DNA of 13,374 bases, taken from JAWXUD01 sp044432945 (GTDB lineage: Bacteria; Cyanobacteriota; Vampirovibrionia; Gastranaerophilales; Gastranaerophilaceae). The stretch lies in contig JAWXUD010000040.1 of the NCBI GenBank assembly GCA_044432945.1, positions 1 through 13,374 on the forward strand, given 5' to 3'. Positions 7,255-13,374 of the stretch are shown here, piece by piece. Below the pieces are notes generated by a model. That model searched no databases. It saw only the letters and a program-made list of their open reading frames with translations, and was not told where the DNA came from. The position numbers and the translations under genes are program-made. How positions within the stretch are numbered: the stretch's first letter is position 1; each line of letters begins with the position of its first letter.

Positions 7255-7893
7255 ATGATTAAAAATATGATTTTAGTAATGTCAATTCTGTTTACTTCTT
7301 TGAGCGTGAGAGCGAATGTGGTTGAGAATTTGTCAGCTGATGATGCTTTGGCTAAACTTAAAAAAGGAAACAGCCATTTTGTTGAAGCAAAAATGGAACA
7401 CCCGCATGAAAATAAAGAGTGGATTGAGATGATTGCTAAGGGGCAACACCCCTTTGTTGCAATATTGTCTTGTTCGGATTCAAGGGTTTCTCCTGAGGTT
7501 ATTTTTGATCAAGGAATGGGTGATATTTTTGAGATAAGAAACGCTGGTAATGTTTTAGATGAGCATGTTGTCGGTAGTATCGAATATGCTGTTTATCATT
7601 TGGGTGTAAAGCTTGTAGTTATAATGGGGCATCAGGATTGTGGTGTAATTCATGCAGCACTTTCTGGTCAAAAAGAAAGCAAATATATCGAGAGCTTAAA
7701 AAATAGTGTGATTCCTATCATTGTAAAATATGATACTGATGATGTTAATGAATTGGCTAAGATTTTGGTAAAAGAGGACATAAAAGAGTTATTGGAAGAC
7801 GATTCTAATTTAAAAGATTTTATTATCGAAAACGATGTTAAAATTATTCCTGCATATTATCATGTTGATTCAGGCATTGTTGATTGGTTATAA
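7255..7893 (+). CDS. Beta-class carbonic anhydrase, exported
   Basis: Zinc enzyme interconverting CO2 and bicarbonate. 212 residues, including an N-terminal Sec signal peptide (MIKNMILVMSILFTSLSVRA) with a likely cut after VRA, which places the enzyme in the periplasm. Zinc-site residues are intact: Cys73 with the Asp75-Arg77 dyad in SCSDSRVSPE, and His126 and Cys129 in GHQDCGV. The conserved RNAGNV motif is at about 95-100 and SIEYAVYHLGVKLVVIMGH is typical of the family. The C-terminus is complete (YYHVDSGIVDWL). It stands alone with its own ribosome binding site. Downstream an AT-rich inverted repeat (AATGATTT/AAATCATT, 7914-7930) and then the shared hairpin at 7946-7973 could end its transcript. 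Family call very secure; periplasmic location is inferred from the signal peptide. Confidence 0.95.
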   Translation: MIKNMILVMSILFTSLSVRANVVENLSADDALAKLKKGNSHFVEAKMEHPHENKEWIEMIAKGQHPFVAILSCSDSRVSPEVIFDQGMGDIFEIRNAGNVLDEHVVGSIEYAVYHLGVKLVVIMGHQDCGVIHAALSGQKESKYIESLKNSVIPIIVKYDTDDVNELAKILVKEDIKELLEDDSNLKDFIIENDVKIIPAYYHVDSGIVDWL

Positions 7894-7942
7894 ATATTAG
7901 CATATGGCGTTAAAATGATTTGAAATCATTGATTTTAGACAT

Positions 7943-7973
7943 AAAAAAAGAAGGTTTGAAAAAACCTTCTTTT
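7943..7973 (-). terminator. Intrinsic terminator of tRNA-Lys, usable in both directions
   Basis: A perfect 12-bp stem (7946-7957 with 7962-7973) is closed by a 4-base loop. Read on the minus strand it starts 2 bases after the encoded CCA of the tRNA and runs into seven Ts (7943-7949 on the plus strand are A), a classic intrinsic terminator. On the plus strand the stem itself ends in TTTT and may also stop transcripts from the carbonic anhydrase gene. Confidence 0.85.
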
Positions 7974-7975
7974 AG

Positions 7976-8051
7976 TGGTGCGACACCCGCGATTCGAACG
8001 CGGGACCTATCCCTTAAAAGGGGAGTGCTCTACCAACTGAGCTAGTGTCGC
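7976..8051 (-). tRNA. tRNA-Lys (anticodon TTT)
   Basis: The minus strand folds as a full cloverleaf of 76 bases. The acceptor is GCGACAC pairing with GTGTCGC over 7 bp, the D arm is GCTC...GAGC with AGTTGGTA, the anticodon loop is CTTTTAA giving anticodon TTT (lysine), and the T arm is CCCGC TTCGAAT GCGGG with one base between stem and loop as normal. Discriminator A is followed by an encoded CCA (7978-7976). The bottom anticodon-stem pair is a C-A mismatch and the next is T-G, otherwise the stem is three G-C pairs. It is transcribed alone, with its own promoter (8100-8128) and terminator. Confidence 0.96.
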
Positions 8052-8099
8052 AAGTCGACTTAATCTAGGAATTATGGGGGTGATTTAGTCGTTGAAATA

Positions 8100-8128
8100 A
8101 TAGTAACAAGAACAAAATTAAATGTCAA
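8100..8128 (-). promoter_or_regulatory. Sigma-70-type promoter of tRNA-Lys
   Basis: On the minus strand a perfect TTGACA (8128-8123) is followed after exactly 17 bases by TACTAT (8105-8100). Transcription would begin near 8093, about 40 bases before the tRNA 5' end at 8051. The run ACCCCC just after the predicted start is the only G+C-rich part of the leader. This is one of the two best promoter matches in the window. Confidence 0.7.
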
Positions 8129-8138
8129 CACTTTTATT

Positions 8139-8172
8139 AAAAAAATATGACGATTTTTTAACCGTCATATTT
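8139..8172 (-). terminator. Intrinsic terminator of the XRE regulator gene
   Basis: Perfect 10-bp stem AAATATGACG (8143-8152) with CGTCATATTT (8163-8172), loop of 10 bases. Read on the minus strand it lies 21 bases after the regulator stop codon, and the stem runs into seven Ts counting those in its last pairs. It separates the regulator from the tRNA-Lys promoter. Confidence 0.75.
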
Positions 8173-8193
8173 CATTGTTTTGAGTTTAAAAGA

Positions 8194-8763
8194 TTATTTT
8201 AAATGAATAGTTTTCTTCGCACATTCAAACATAGAGTTTACGAGTGCTGCGTTTGAGTGTATGTTCATGCCGTTTGTTTCTAGAACTTGTTTTAATCTTT
8301 TTTCCCACATTATATAAATATCGTCTTTACTTAGATCAAGAACTTGTGCAATCATTGTTAGTTCTTTAAAGTCTATCGGTATTGGCATGCTACCTCTTAG
8401 CATATCTACGATGTCGATGCGTTTTTTACGTGGAAATGATTTTAAAAAATTAACGGTACTCATTTTTTTGTCTTTCATTATGTCTTTAAAAAATTCAACT
8501 GTATCATCTATTAAAATAGGTTCTTGTGGGATTTTGTATTCTTGAAACTCTTCTGGTTCTACTTCCATGACAATTGCTATTCGCTCGAGAGTGGTTCCTC
8601 TTGTTGAAAATGCTATTGTATCATCGATTAGGTTGTAGACATATGAAAGCGTAACGCCTATCATTTCCGCAAAGTCTTTTTTGTGTAGAGCATTTTTCTC
8701 TAAAAATTTAGCTACTTTTTCTGAACTTTTCAACTCAATTATTGCTTTATTTTTGGTATTCAT
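8194..8763 (-). CDS. XRE-family transcriptional regulator with two HTH-like halves
   Basis: 189-residue DNA-binding protein, cytoplasmic. Residues ~13-60 form an XRE/Cro-like helix-turn-helix: KVAKFLEKNALHKKDFAEMI then GVTLSYVYNLI (recognition helix) and TTLERIAIVMEVEPEEF. Residues ~85-155 repeat the same plan in weaker form: FFKDIMKDKKMSTVNFLKSF, then RKKRIDIVDMLRG and KELTMIAQVLDLSKDDIYIM. The chain may thus carry two tandem HTH domains, or one HTH plus a degenerate copy used for dimerisation. Start ATG with GAGGGG about 7 bases upstream on the minus strand. No sensor domain, metal site or protease motif is seen. Divergent from pth across ~140 bases; the target is unknown but autoregulation through that gap is possible. 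Not recognised as a named regulator. Confidence 0.85.
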   Translation of the reverse strand: MNTKNKAIIELKSSEKVAKFLEKNALHKKDFAEMIGVTLSYVYNLIDDTIAFSTRGTTLERIAIVMEVEPEEFQEYKIPQEPILIDDTVEFFKDIMKDKKMSTVNFLKSFPRKKRIDIVDMLRGSMPIPIDFKELTMIAQVLDLSKDDIYIMWEKRLKQVLETNGMNIHSNAALVNSMFECAKKTIHLK

Positions 8764-8902
8764 TTGTTATCCCCTCTTCGTTGTGTTTTAAATCTCATAA
8801 CCAAAATATAGACTTCTTATCTTTTTGTTAAGCGAAAATGTGCTAAACCACCATGCTAATGTTTATTTTTGTTAAAATAATAAATATAAAGGATTAATGA
8901 AC
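8764..8902 (+). promoter_or_regulatory. Divergent intergenic region between XRE regulator and pth
   Basis: This gap must hold promoters for both directions. I find no strong -35/-10 pair: the best for the regulator is TTAACA (minus, 8831-8826) with TATATT (8810-8805) at a short 15-base spacing. A direct repeat TGCTAA occurs at 8841-8846 and 8854-8859, 13 bases apart, a possible regulator half-site pair. AAAGGA at 8888-8893 is the pth ribosome binding site. Confidence 0.35.
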
Positions 8903-9460
8903 ATGAAATTAATAATCGGATTAGGTAATATTGGTGAAAAATATCTTTTCACACGCCATAATGTTGGCTTTATGTTGTTAGATAAGTTTGCGTTAGCGAA
9001 TAATTTGTCTTTTAAAAACGAGGCTAAATTGAAGTGTTCATTGACTAAGTATAGGCACGCATCAGGTGATGTTCTTTTTATTAAGCCTTCTACGTTTATG
9101 AATTTGTCTGGAGAGGCAATGCGTTTGGTTATTGATTATTATAAAATCATGCCTGAGGATATTTTGGTTATTTATGACGATATAGCTTTAGATGTTGGTA
9201 AAATCCGTTTCCGTTCAAGTGGTTCTGATGGTGGACATAACGGGATTAAGTCCATTATCAAGCATTTAGGCACAAATAAATTTGATAGGCTAAAAATAGG
9301 CATAGGTCCACAGCCACCAATCCCTGCTGAAAATTATGTTTTGCAGAATTTCTCAAAAGAGCAAATGGCAGAATTAAAAGATGTGTTGGTTAAATCAATA
9401 GATGCTGTTGAATATTATTTGATAAACGGTATCGAAAAAACACAGAATTATTATAACTAA
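8903..9460 (+). CDS. pth: Peptidyl-tRNA hydrolase
   Basis: Cleaves peptidyl-tRNA released from stalled ribosomes, recycling tRNA in the cytoplasm. 185 residues, normal for bacterial Pth. The start at 8903 (MKLIIGLGNIG) is preferred over the ATG at 8897, because AAAGGA at 8888-8893 is only 3 bases from 8897 but 9 from 8903, and because family members begin with this motif. Active-site residues are present: Asn9 (GLGN), catalytic His19 (TRHNVGF), Asn67 (STFMNLSGEA), the Asp pair at 92-93 (YDDIALDVGKIRFR) and Asn113 (GGHNGIKSI). The residue after GLGN is Ile rather than the usual Pro. Followed 61 bases later by the TPR gene on the same strand, which has its own ribosome binding site. Confidence 0.96.
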   Translation: MKLIIGLGNIGEKYLFTRHNVGFMLLDKFALANNLSFKNEAKLKCSLTKYRHASGDVLFIKPSTFMNLSGEAMRLVIDYYKIMPEDILVIYDDIALDVGKIRFRSSGSDGGHNGIKSIIKHLGTNKFDRLKIGIGPQPPIPAENYVLQNFSKEQMAELKDVLVKSIDAVEYYLINGIEKTQNYYN

Positions 9461-9521
9461 TCACTTGGATTATAAGTATTAAAAAAATTTATTATATAAT
9501 TAAAAAAAAGGAGTAAATCAA

Positions 9522-10922
9522 ATGAGTTTGTTGAAAGCAGAAGAACTTGAAGAAAGTGAACAGTATAGTGAAGCTTTAGAATTATACAAATCATTACATC
9601 AGGCTGAACCAAAGGATTTAAACATTTTGGAGCGTTTGGGACATATTTCAATGCTTTTGAAAAATAGCGAAGATGCAGCGATCTATTATTCAAAAATTCT
9701 TGAGTATGATGCAACTAGCGTACTTGCATATGAACAGTTGATGGATATTTATATAAATTCTAATCGTTATAAATATTATATTTATCGTGCTAATTTACAT
9801 TCGATTGATCAGAAATATGAACATGCAATCAATGATTATAAAAAAGCTCTTTCACACACTCAAGATGAAAAAGAGCAAAACTCTACACGATTTGTACTTG
9901 CGACTTTGTTGGAACAAGTTGGGCAGAGTGTTAAAGCTATTGAACAATATTTGAGATTAATCGATTCTGAATTTAGTCATGAAGAAGTTTATTTAAAATT
10001 AGCGAATTTGTATTTGAAAGAGCGTGCAGAAGCTAGTGCTGTTGATATTTATGAAAGGGCTATTGAACATGGTTTTGCGACTGAAAAAACTAAAGAGGCT
10101 TTGGCAAAACTATATATCAGGACAGGTAATCCTCAAAAAGCATTGGATATTTCATCAAATGAATTGACTAAAATTAAAGCGATGTTAGAGCTAGGACGCT
10201 TTGATGATGCTAAATCAAGCCTTGATAAGGTCGAGAATGATTGTGTTAATAATTCAGAATACTACTCTTTGAAGGCTCAATATTATTATGAGCAATCTGA
10301 TTTTGATAATGCGTTGAGTAGTGTTGATAAATATGACGAATTGGCAAAAAATTCACCTATTACTTATCAAATGCGTGCGATGATTTATGAAGACAAGAAA
10401 GATGACTTTAACGCTCATTTGAATTGGGGAAGATTTAATTTGATAAGAAAGGACAAGGACGTTGCTATTAATGAGTTTTTGAACGCTTATCAGATAAAAA
10501 ATGATGATATTAGTCTAGTGAATAATCTTGCTAAATTGCTAGAAGAAACTGGCGATAAAAATCATGCGATGGAATTTTATGAACGCTTGATAGAACTCGA
10601 TGGTGCGGATAAATATGCGTTAACAAAATTAGCTAATTTTCGTGAAAGCATTGGTGATTATAGAGGTCAAATCGATTATTTAGAAAAGATTTATGCTCTT
10701 GATAAGCGAGATACTTTAGTGATTTTATCTTTGGCTCAGTGTTATGAGAAGGCTAAGAACAAACCTGACGCATTATCGATGTATGAAAAATTTATCCAAT
10801 TAGATTATAACAATCCTGATATTGAAAAAATCAAAGCTCGTTATGATAAATTGAATAATACCGAAATAACCCAAGAAGAAGGGTTGATCGATAAAATCAT
10901 GAACTTTTTCGTAAGGGAATAA
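9522..10922 (+). CDS. Tetratricopeptide-repeat (TPR) protein
   Basis: 466-residue protein made almost entirely of TPR-type helix pairs, probably a cytoplasmic protein-interaction scaffold: no signal peptide or membrane segment is seen. Repeats recognisable by their G/A/Y/P spacing include EESEQYSEALELYKSLHQAE, ILERLGHISMLLKNSEDAAI, then YEHAINDYKKALSH, SVKAIEQYLRLIDSE, EASAVDIYERAIEHG, NPQKALDISSNEL, DFDNALSSVDKYDELAKNSP, KNHAMEFYERLIELDGAD and KPDALSMYEKFIQLDYNNP. It ends with a short amphipathic, aromatic tail (LIDKIMNFFVRE). The start is well supported by AAAGGAG at 9507-9513 and ATG at 9522. A TATAAT at 9495-9500 could be the -10 of a short-leader promoter, otherwise it is read through from pth. 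Its specific partner cannot be read from sequence. Confidence 0.9.
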   Translation: MSLLKAEELEESEQYSEALELYKSLHQAEPKDLNILERLGHISMLLKNSEDAAIYYSKILEYDATSVLAYEQLMDIYINSNRYKYYIYRANLHSIDQKYEHAINDYKKALSHTQDEKEQNSTRFVLATLLEQVGQSVKAIEQYLRLIDSEFSHEEVYLKLANLYLKERAEASAVDIYERAIEHGFATEKTKEALAKLYIRTGNPQKALDISSNELTKIKAMLELGRFDDAKSSLDKVENDCVNNSEYYSLKAQYYYEQSDFDNALSSVDKYDELAKNSPITYQMRAMIYEDKKDDFNAHLNWGRFNLIRKDKDVAINEFLNAYQIKNDDISLVNNLAKLLEETGDKNHAMEFYERLIELDGADKYALTKLANFRESIGDYRGQIDYLEKIYALDKRDTLVILSLAQCYEKAKNKPDALSMYEKFIQLDYNNPDIEKIKARYDKLNNTEITQEEGLIDKIMNFFVRE

Positions 10923-10954
10923 ACATGTCGTTGCGATCGATAGCGAAGCACATC

Positions 10955-11030
10955 TGCTAGTATCCAGCCTCGTATGGCGCGTGCCTTGCCAACGAGCAGG
11001 TACAATATAGCCATAACCTACGAGTTAGCA
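10955..11030 (+). other. GC-rich structured island, possible small RNA or 3' UTR element
   Basis: The non-coding block from about 10925 to 11030 is near half G+C, unlike any flanking gap. It folds as one long nested stem: TGCTA (10955-10959) with TAGCA (11026-11030); CTCGTA (10969-10974) with TACGAG (11019-11024); TGGC (10975-10978) with GCCA (11010-11013); and GTGCCTTGC (10981-10989) with GCAGGTAC (10996-11003), allowing one bulged T and one G-U, closed by the loop CAACGA. No T-run follows on the plus strand, so it is not a standard terminator. It lacks the hallmark motifs of SRP RNA, RNase P, 6S RNA and tmRNA, and no open frame of note crosses it. The 10923-11093 gap holds only this block and the promoter elements of the next gene. 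Confidence 0.45.
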
Positions 11031-11051
11031 AAAAAATTTCTTCACAGTTTA

Positions 11052-11088
11052 TATAATAAAATGTAAACACATGATACTAATAAAGGAG
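11052..11088 (+). promoter_or_regulatory. Putative -10 box and ribosome binding site of the small gene
   Basis: TATAAT at 11052-11057 has no clear -35 upstream. AAGGAG at 11083-11088 lies 5 bases before the ATG at 11094 and is a strong ribosome binding site, which supports the small open frame as a real gene. Confidence 0.4.
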
Positions 11089-11093
11089 AAATT

Positions 11094-11375
11094 ATGAGTA
11101 TATCAATCAATCCATATGTGAGAAATTATCAGACAAATTTTAACGGAAATTTAAAATTCAAAGCTCGCGACTTTTCAACTTATAAAGAATTACCAGAAAC
11201 AACAATTGATGCAAATGACATAAAACAAATCACACGCACTTATAGTGCTATCGATGGCACTTATGTTTATACTGAAAATAAAAATTATAGGATCGATAAG
11301 CCTATGGATAAATTTTTAATTGCATATCAAGCAGCTATGGTTGCACCTAAAGATACTATTATTGATATAACTTAA
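11094..11375 (+). CDS. Small hypothetical protein with Asn/Phe-rich leader
   Basis: 93 residues, no family recognised. The N-terminus (MSISINPYVRNYQTNFNGNL followed by KFKARDF) has no signal peptide and resembles in style the leader of the repeat protein at 5354 (NYNKNF, QPNFTSN); both carry NY-x2-NF. Short proteins with such a leader are, as I recall, common in gut Gastranaerophilales. The rest looks like a small beta-rich fold (TRTYSAIDGTYVYTENKNYR) followed by a helix (MDKFLIAYQAAMVA) and a hydrophilic end. A strong ribosome binding site and a non-overlapping position after its own -10 box support real expression. It converges with radA, and only 4 bases separate the two stop codons, so no terminator fits between them and transcripts probably overlap. 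Confidence 0.75.
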   Translation: MSISINPYVRNYQTNFNGNLKFKARDFSTYKELPETTIDANDIKQITRTYSAIDGTYVYTENKNYRIDKPMDKFLIAYQAAMVAPKDTIIDIT

Positions 11376-11379
11376 CTGA

Positions 11380-12762
11380 TTAATTGGAACCTGCACCGAC
11401 ACAGGCACTTATTGCGTCAATTAGGCGTTTAACTTTAACTATTTTGATTTTTTTGAAATCATCACTAATGTTATTTGAATAAGGCACAATTGCTTTTTTG
11501 AACCCTGATGCTATCGCTTCGTTCAATCTTTTTTCTAGATTGTCAACTGGGTGGATTTCGCCAGACAACCCTATTTCACCGATTATTACAGTTTGACTAT
11601 CAACAACAACATCTCTAGCACAAGTCGCAACTGCTAATGCTATGCCTAAATCAGCAGAAGGCTCAGATACATCTATCCCGCCCATTACGTTAACATAAAC
11701 GTCTTGTTTTGAAAGATTAAGCCCAACACGCTTTTCTAATACGGCTAAAATTTGTAATACTCTGCTTGTATCGACCCCATTTGATACCCTGCGAGGAGTT
11801 GGATATGGAGTTGTACCAACTAATGCTTGAACCTCAACCATCAACGGTCTAGTTCCCTCGCTCGTGACGATTATGGCAGTCCCTGGGATTGAACCTTGTG
11901 AACGTTCGTTTAAGAACAATTCATTAGGATTGGTTACGCATTGCAAACCTTTTGAATGCATCTCAAAAATCCCGACCTCTGAGGTGTTGCCAAAACGGTT
12001 TTTCATTGCTCTAAGCATTCTGTAAGATTTGTACTTGTCACCTTCAAAATAAATTACAGTATCAACCATATGCTCCAACACTTTAGGACCAGCGATATTG
12101 CCTTCTTTGGTAACATGTCCAATAACTATTATTGTAATGTTTTTGGTTTTAGCAATATGCATTAAAAGGTTTGTGCATTCTCTGATTTGCGAAACGCTAC
12201 CTGCTGTGCTTGCGATATTTTGTGAATAAATCGCTTGGATACTATCAACTATAACAAAATCAGGTTGAATATCTTCAATCTGAGCTTTGATACTTTCCAT
12301 AGAAGTCTGTGGATAAACATATAAATCATCGGTGCTAATCTCTAATCTTTCAGCACGAAGTTTTAATTGACTAGCACTCTCTTCTGCCGATACGTATAGG
12401 ACTTTTTTATTGTTTTTGCAAAGTTCGCCACTTGTTTGTAATAATATTGTTGATTTGCCAATGCCAGGATCACCAGCTATAAGCACTAATGAACCTTGCA
12501 CAAACCCACCACCTAATATTCTGTCAAATTCAGAGATGTTTGTGCTTACACGAATTTCTTCGCCAAATTTTATATCTTTTAATAATGTCGGTTTTTCTTT
12601 GTTTATAAATTCATCATGAATAGAATTTTGTGTTGGTTTGAAAGTTGATTGAACTTCTTCAACAAGACTGCCCCAGCTTGAGCATTCAGGACATTTCCCT
12701 AAATAGCCAGCTGTTTCATACCCACATTCTTGACAAACCCATTTTGATTTAATTTTAGCCAT
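11380..12762 (-). CDS. radA: DNA repair protein RadA (Sms), RecA-like branch-migration ATPase
   Basis: Cytoplasmic ATPase that processes recombination intermediates with RecA, acting as a DnaB-like helicase in studied relatives. 460 residues from ATG at 12762; the frame extends to a TTG at 12780, but MAKIKSKWVCQECG is the usual RadA N-terminus. Domain order is complete: a four-Cys zinc finger at Cys10, Cys13, Cys24 and Cys27 (VCQECG...GKCPECSSWGSL); a RecA-like ATPase with Walker A GDPGIGKST at 97-105 and Walker B FVIVDS near 169-174; the RadA signature KNRFG at 254-258; and a Lon-protease-like C-terminal domain (about 280-455, with VNVMGGIDVSEPSADLGIAL). No ribosome binding site precedes the ATG, and the promoter -10 lies only 6 bases upstream, suggesting a leaderless mRNA. 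Converges with the small gene at 11094. Confidence 0.97.
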   Translation of the reverse strand: MAKIKSKWVCQECGYETAGYLGKCPECSSWGSLVEEVQSTFKPTQNSIHDEFINKEKPTLLKDIKFGEEIRVSTNISEFDRILGGGFVQGSLVLIAGDPGIGKSTILLQTSGELCKNNKKVLYVSAEESASQLKLRAERLEISTDDLYVYPQTSMESIKAQIEDIQPDFVIVDSIQAIYSQNIASTAGSVSQIRECTNLLMHIAKTKNITIIVIGHVTKEGNIAGPKVLEHMVDTVIYFEGDKYKSYRMLRAMKNRFGNTSEVGIFEMHSKGLQCVTNPNELFLNERSQGSIPGTAIIVTSEGTRPLMVEVQALVGTTPYPTPRRVSNGVDTSRVLQILAVLEKRVGLNLSKQDVYVNVMGGIDVSEPSADLGIALAVATCARDVVVDSQTVIIGEIGLSGEIHPVDNLEKRLNEAIASGFKKAIVPYSNNISDDFKKIKIVKVKRLIDAISACVGAGSN

Positions 12763-12768
12763 AAATTT

Positions 12769-12797
12769 ATTATATTGCAAATTCTAAGGATTTGCAA
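12769..12797 (-). promoter_or_regulatory. radA promoter overlapping a perfect operator-like dyad
   Basis: On the minus strand TTGCAA (12797-12792) and a perfect TATAAT (12774-12769) are exactly 17 bases apart. An inverted repeat TTGCAAAT (12775-12782) and ATTTGCAA (12790-12797), 8-bp arms and 7-base spacer, fills the whole spacer and includes the -35, so a bound protein would block polymerase. The predicted transcription start falls on or next to the radA ATG at 12762. Confidence 0.65.
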
Positions 12798-12803
12798 TGG
12801 TTT

Positions 12804-12844
12804 AAAATCAATAATCCCCCTTGTTTTAAGGAGGATTATTGATT
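12804..12844 (-). terminator. Terminator of the right-edge pilin-like gene
   Basis: A 12-bp perfect stem (12806-12817 with 12833-12844) is extended after one mismatch by two G-C pairs, with a loop of 9 bases. Read on the minus strand it begins 5 bases after the stop codon of the pilin-like gene and ends in four Ts (12807-12804). It insulates radA from that gene. Confidence 0.75.
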
Positions 12845-12849
12845 TATGG

Positions 12850-13374
12850 TTATTCTACACAACGTACTGTAGCTACTGAATTACGATTTGTTGAACTGAA
12901 AAAATCTCTTGATAAGCTTGTATTGAAATGTCTTCCCTGAGCCATGGTGTCTGAAACTTTTTCTGATGACCAATGTGCTTGAGAAAACGATGTTGATGTG
13001 CTGAAATTTAAATATGTAGCATTAGTTGCATTATATGTCAAATCCTCATAAGTGCTATCAACCGTAATTATATCCGTATCAAATAAATAATTGTGCATAT
13101 CCGCTAATTCCTGTCTAGTCGGAAGTCTTTTACCTTGCTCATAACATGATTTCATCGCCCCCGCCCAATAATCAGCACTATATGATGTTGAGCCTTCACA
13201 ATAACTATAATCCACGCCACTAGCGTCCGTACAATCTATTGATGATTTTGTAGTATTGCTTAAACTCCAACAAGTGCCAGATATGTTGAACCCAAATTGA
13301 GAATTGATTGGCAAAATATCGTTACCTATCGTGTTTTTACCACTGTTGCCATTAACATCAGCTAAAACCGCAAC
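12850..13374 (-). CDS. Pilin-like / C-type-lectin-like surface protein, C-terminal part (5' end outside window)
   Basis: The frame is open through the right edge: upstream of the possible TTG at 13314 it reads VAVLADVNGNSGKNTIGNDI, so the true start lies outside. ADVNG...GKNTIGNDI followed by PINSQFGF resembles the segment linking a type IV pilin-like N-terminus to its globular part. Further on come Cys-rich loops, DYWAGAMKSCYEQGKRLPTR plus QELADM, then HWSSE and the C-terminal VRCVE. These are the same landmarks as in the left-edge gene, so the two are paralogues. Unlike that gene, its C-terminal DNA has ordinary AT-rich composition. Probably an exported, disulphide-bonded surface protein; DUF1566/Lcl-like fold is suggested by the YWAGA...LPT core. 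It has its own terminator at 12804-12844. Confidence 0.78.
   Translation of the reverse strand, partial: VAVLADVNGNSGKNTIGNDILPINSQFGFNISGTCWSLSNTTKSSIDCTDASGVDYSYCEGSTSYSADYWAGAMKSCYEQGKRLPTRQELADMHNYLFDTDIITVDSTYEDLTYNATNATYLNFSTSTSFSQAHWSSEKVSDTMAQGRHFNTSLSRDFFSSTNRNSVATVRCVE

Noticed and set aside
7914..7930. AATGATTT/AAATCATT inverted repeat as the terminator of the carbonic anhydrase gene.
   Set aside because: The stem is all A-T but for one G-C pair per arm, and it lacks a clean T-run; the stronger hairpin at 7946-7973 is the better terminator.
10950..10960. The 8-base word TCTGCTAG occurs both in the GC-rich island and in the candidate variable region (near 470-477), hinting at a template repeat.
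   Set aside because: Ungapped extension on either side gives no further similarity, and mismatches are not limited to adenines, so it is a chance match.
10931..11030. Possible integron attC site or tRNA-like element in the GC-rich island.
   Set aside because: The expected core and complementary end motifs of attC are absent, and no cloverleaf can be drawn.
1..13374. Searched by eye for CRISPR arrays, transposases, integrases, reverse transcriptase and long direct repeats.
   Set aside because: No regularly spaced repeats and no coding frame with such motifs were seen; a DGR reverse transcriptase, if any, lies outside the window.

Overview
The window is AT-rich (roughly one third G+C) bacterial DNA from a Gram-negative-type cell: it carries a TolC-family outer-membrane channel, a periplasmic adaptor and exported proteins with Sec signals. 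Several traits point to an uncultured, gut-type Melainabacteria/Gastranaerophilales-like lineage: pilin-like surface proteins with a YWAGA...LPT core, and proteins lacking signal peptides that begin with an Asn/Tyr/Phe-rich leader carrying NFTSN or NFNGN. This assignment rests on remembered family style and is only moderately secure.

Layout. (1) 1-500: C-terminal part of a pilin-like/C-type-lectin-like protein, cut by the left edge. Its last ~100 bases are compositionally abrupt and resemble the variable region of a diversity-generating retroelement (DGR) target; a hairpin follows at 521-555. (2) 728-5300: a tight four-gene operon for a MacAB-TolC-type tripartite exporter: TolC-like channel, MacA-like adaptor, separate ATPase and separate MacB-type permease. 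(3) 5354-7183: a repeat protein of unknown function interrupted by one in-frame TAA at 6770, with 136 further open codons in the same frame. (4) 7255-8051: an exported beta-carbonic anhydrase, then tRNA-Lys(TTT) on the minus strand with its own promoter and terminator. (5) 8194-10922: an XRE-type regulator (minus), divergent from pth (peptidyl-tRNA hydrolase), then a TPR protein. (6) 10923-11093: a GC-rich block able to form a long nested stem, unassigned. (7) 11094-12797: a small Gastranaerophilales-style protein convergent with radA, whose promoter overlaps a perfect dyad and appears to give a leaderless mRNA. (8) 12806-13374: terminator and C-terminal part of a second pilin-like protein (minus), cut by the right edge.

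How it fits together: the housekeeping genes (pth, radA, tRNA-Lys) form a core, and the two related pilin-like genes lie at the ends and point inward. The exporter operon is a self-contained envelope module. The most interesting features are the DGR-like C-terminus of the left pilin-like gene, the nonsense-split repeat gene, the structured GC-rich island after the TPR gene, and the dyad/leaderless arrangement at radA. No reverse transcriptase, template repeat, transposase, CRISPR array or phage gene is visible, so a DGR can only be proposed from the target side.
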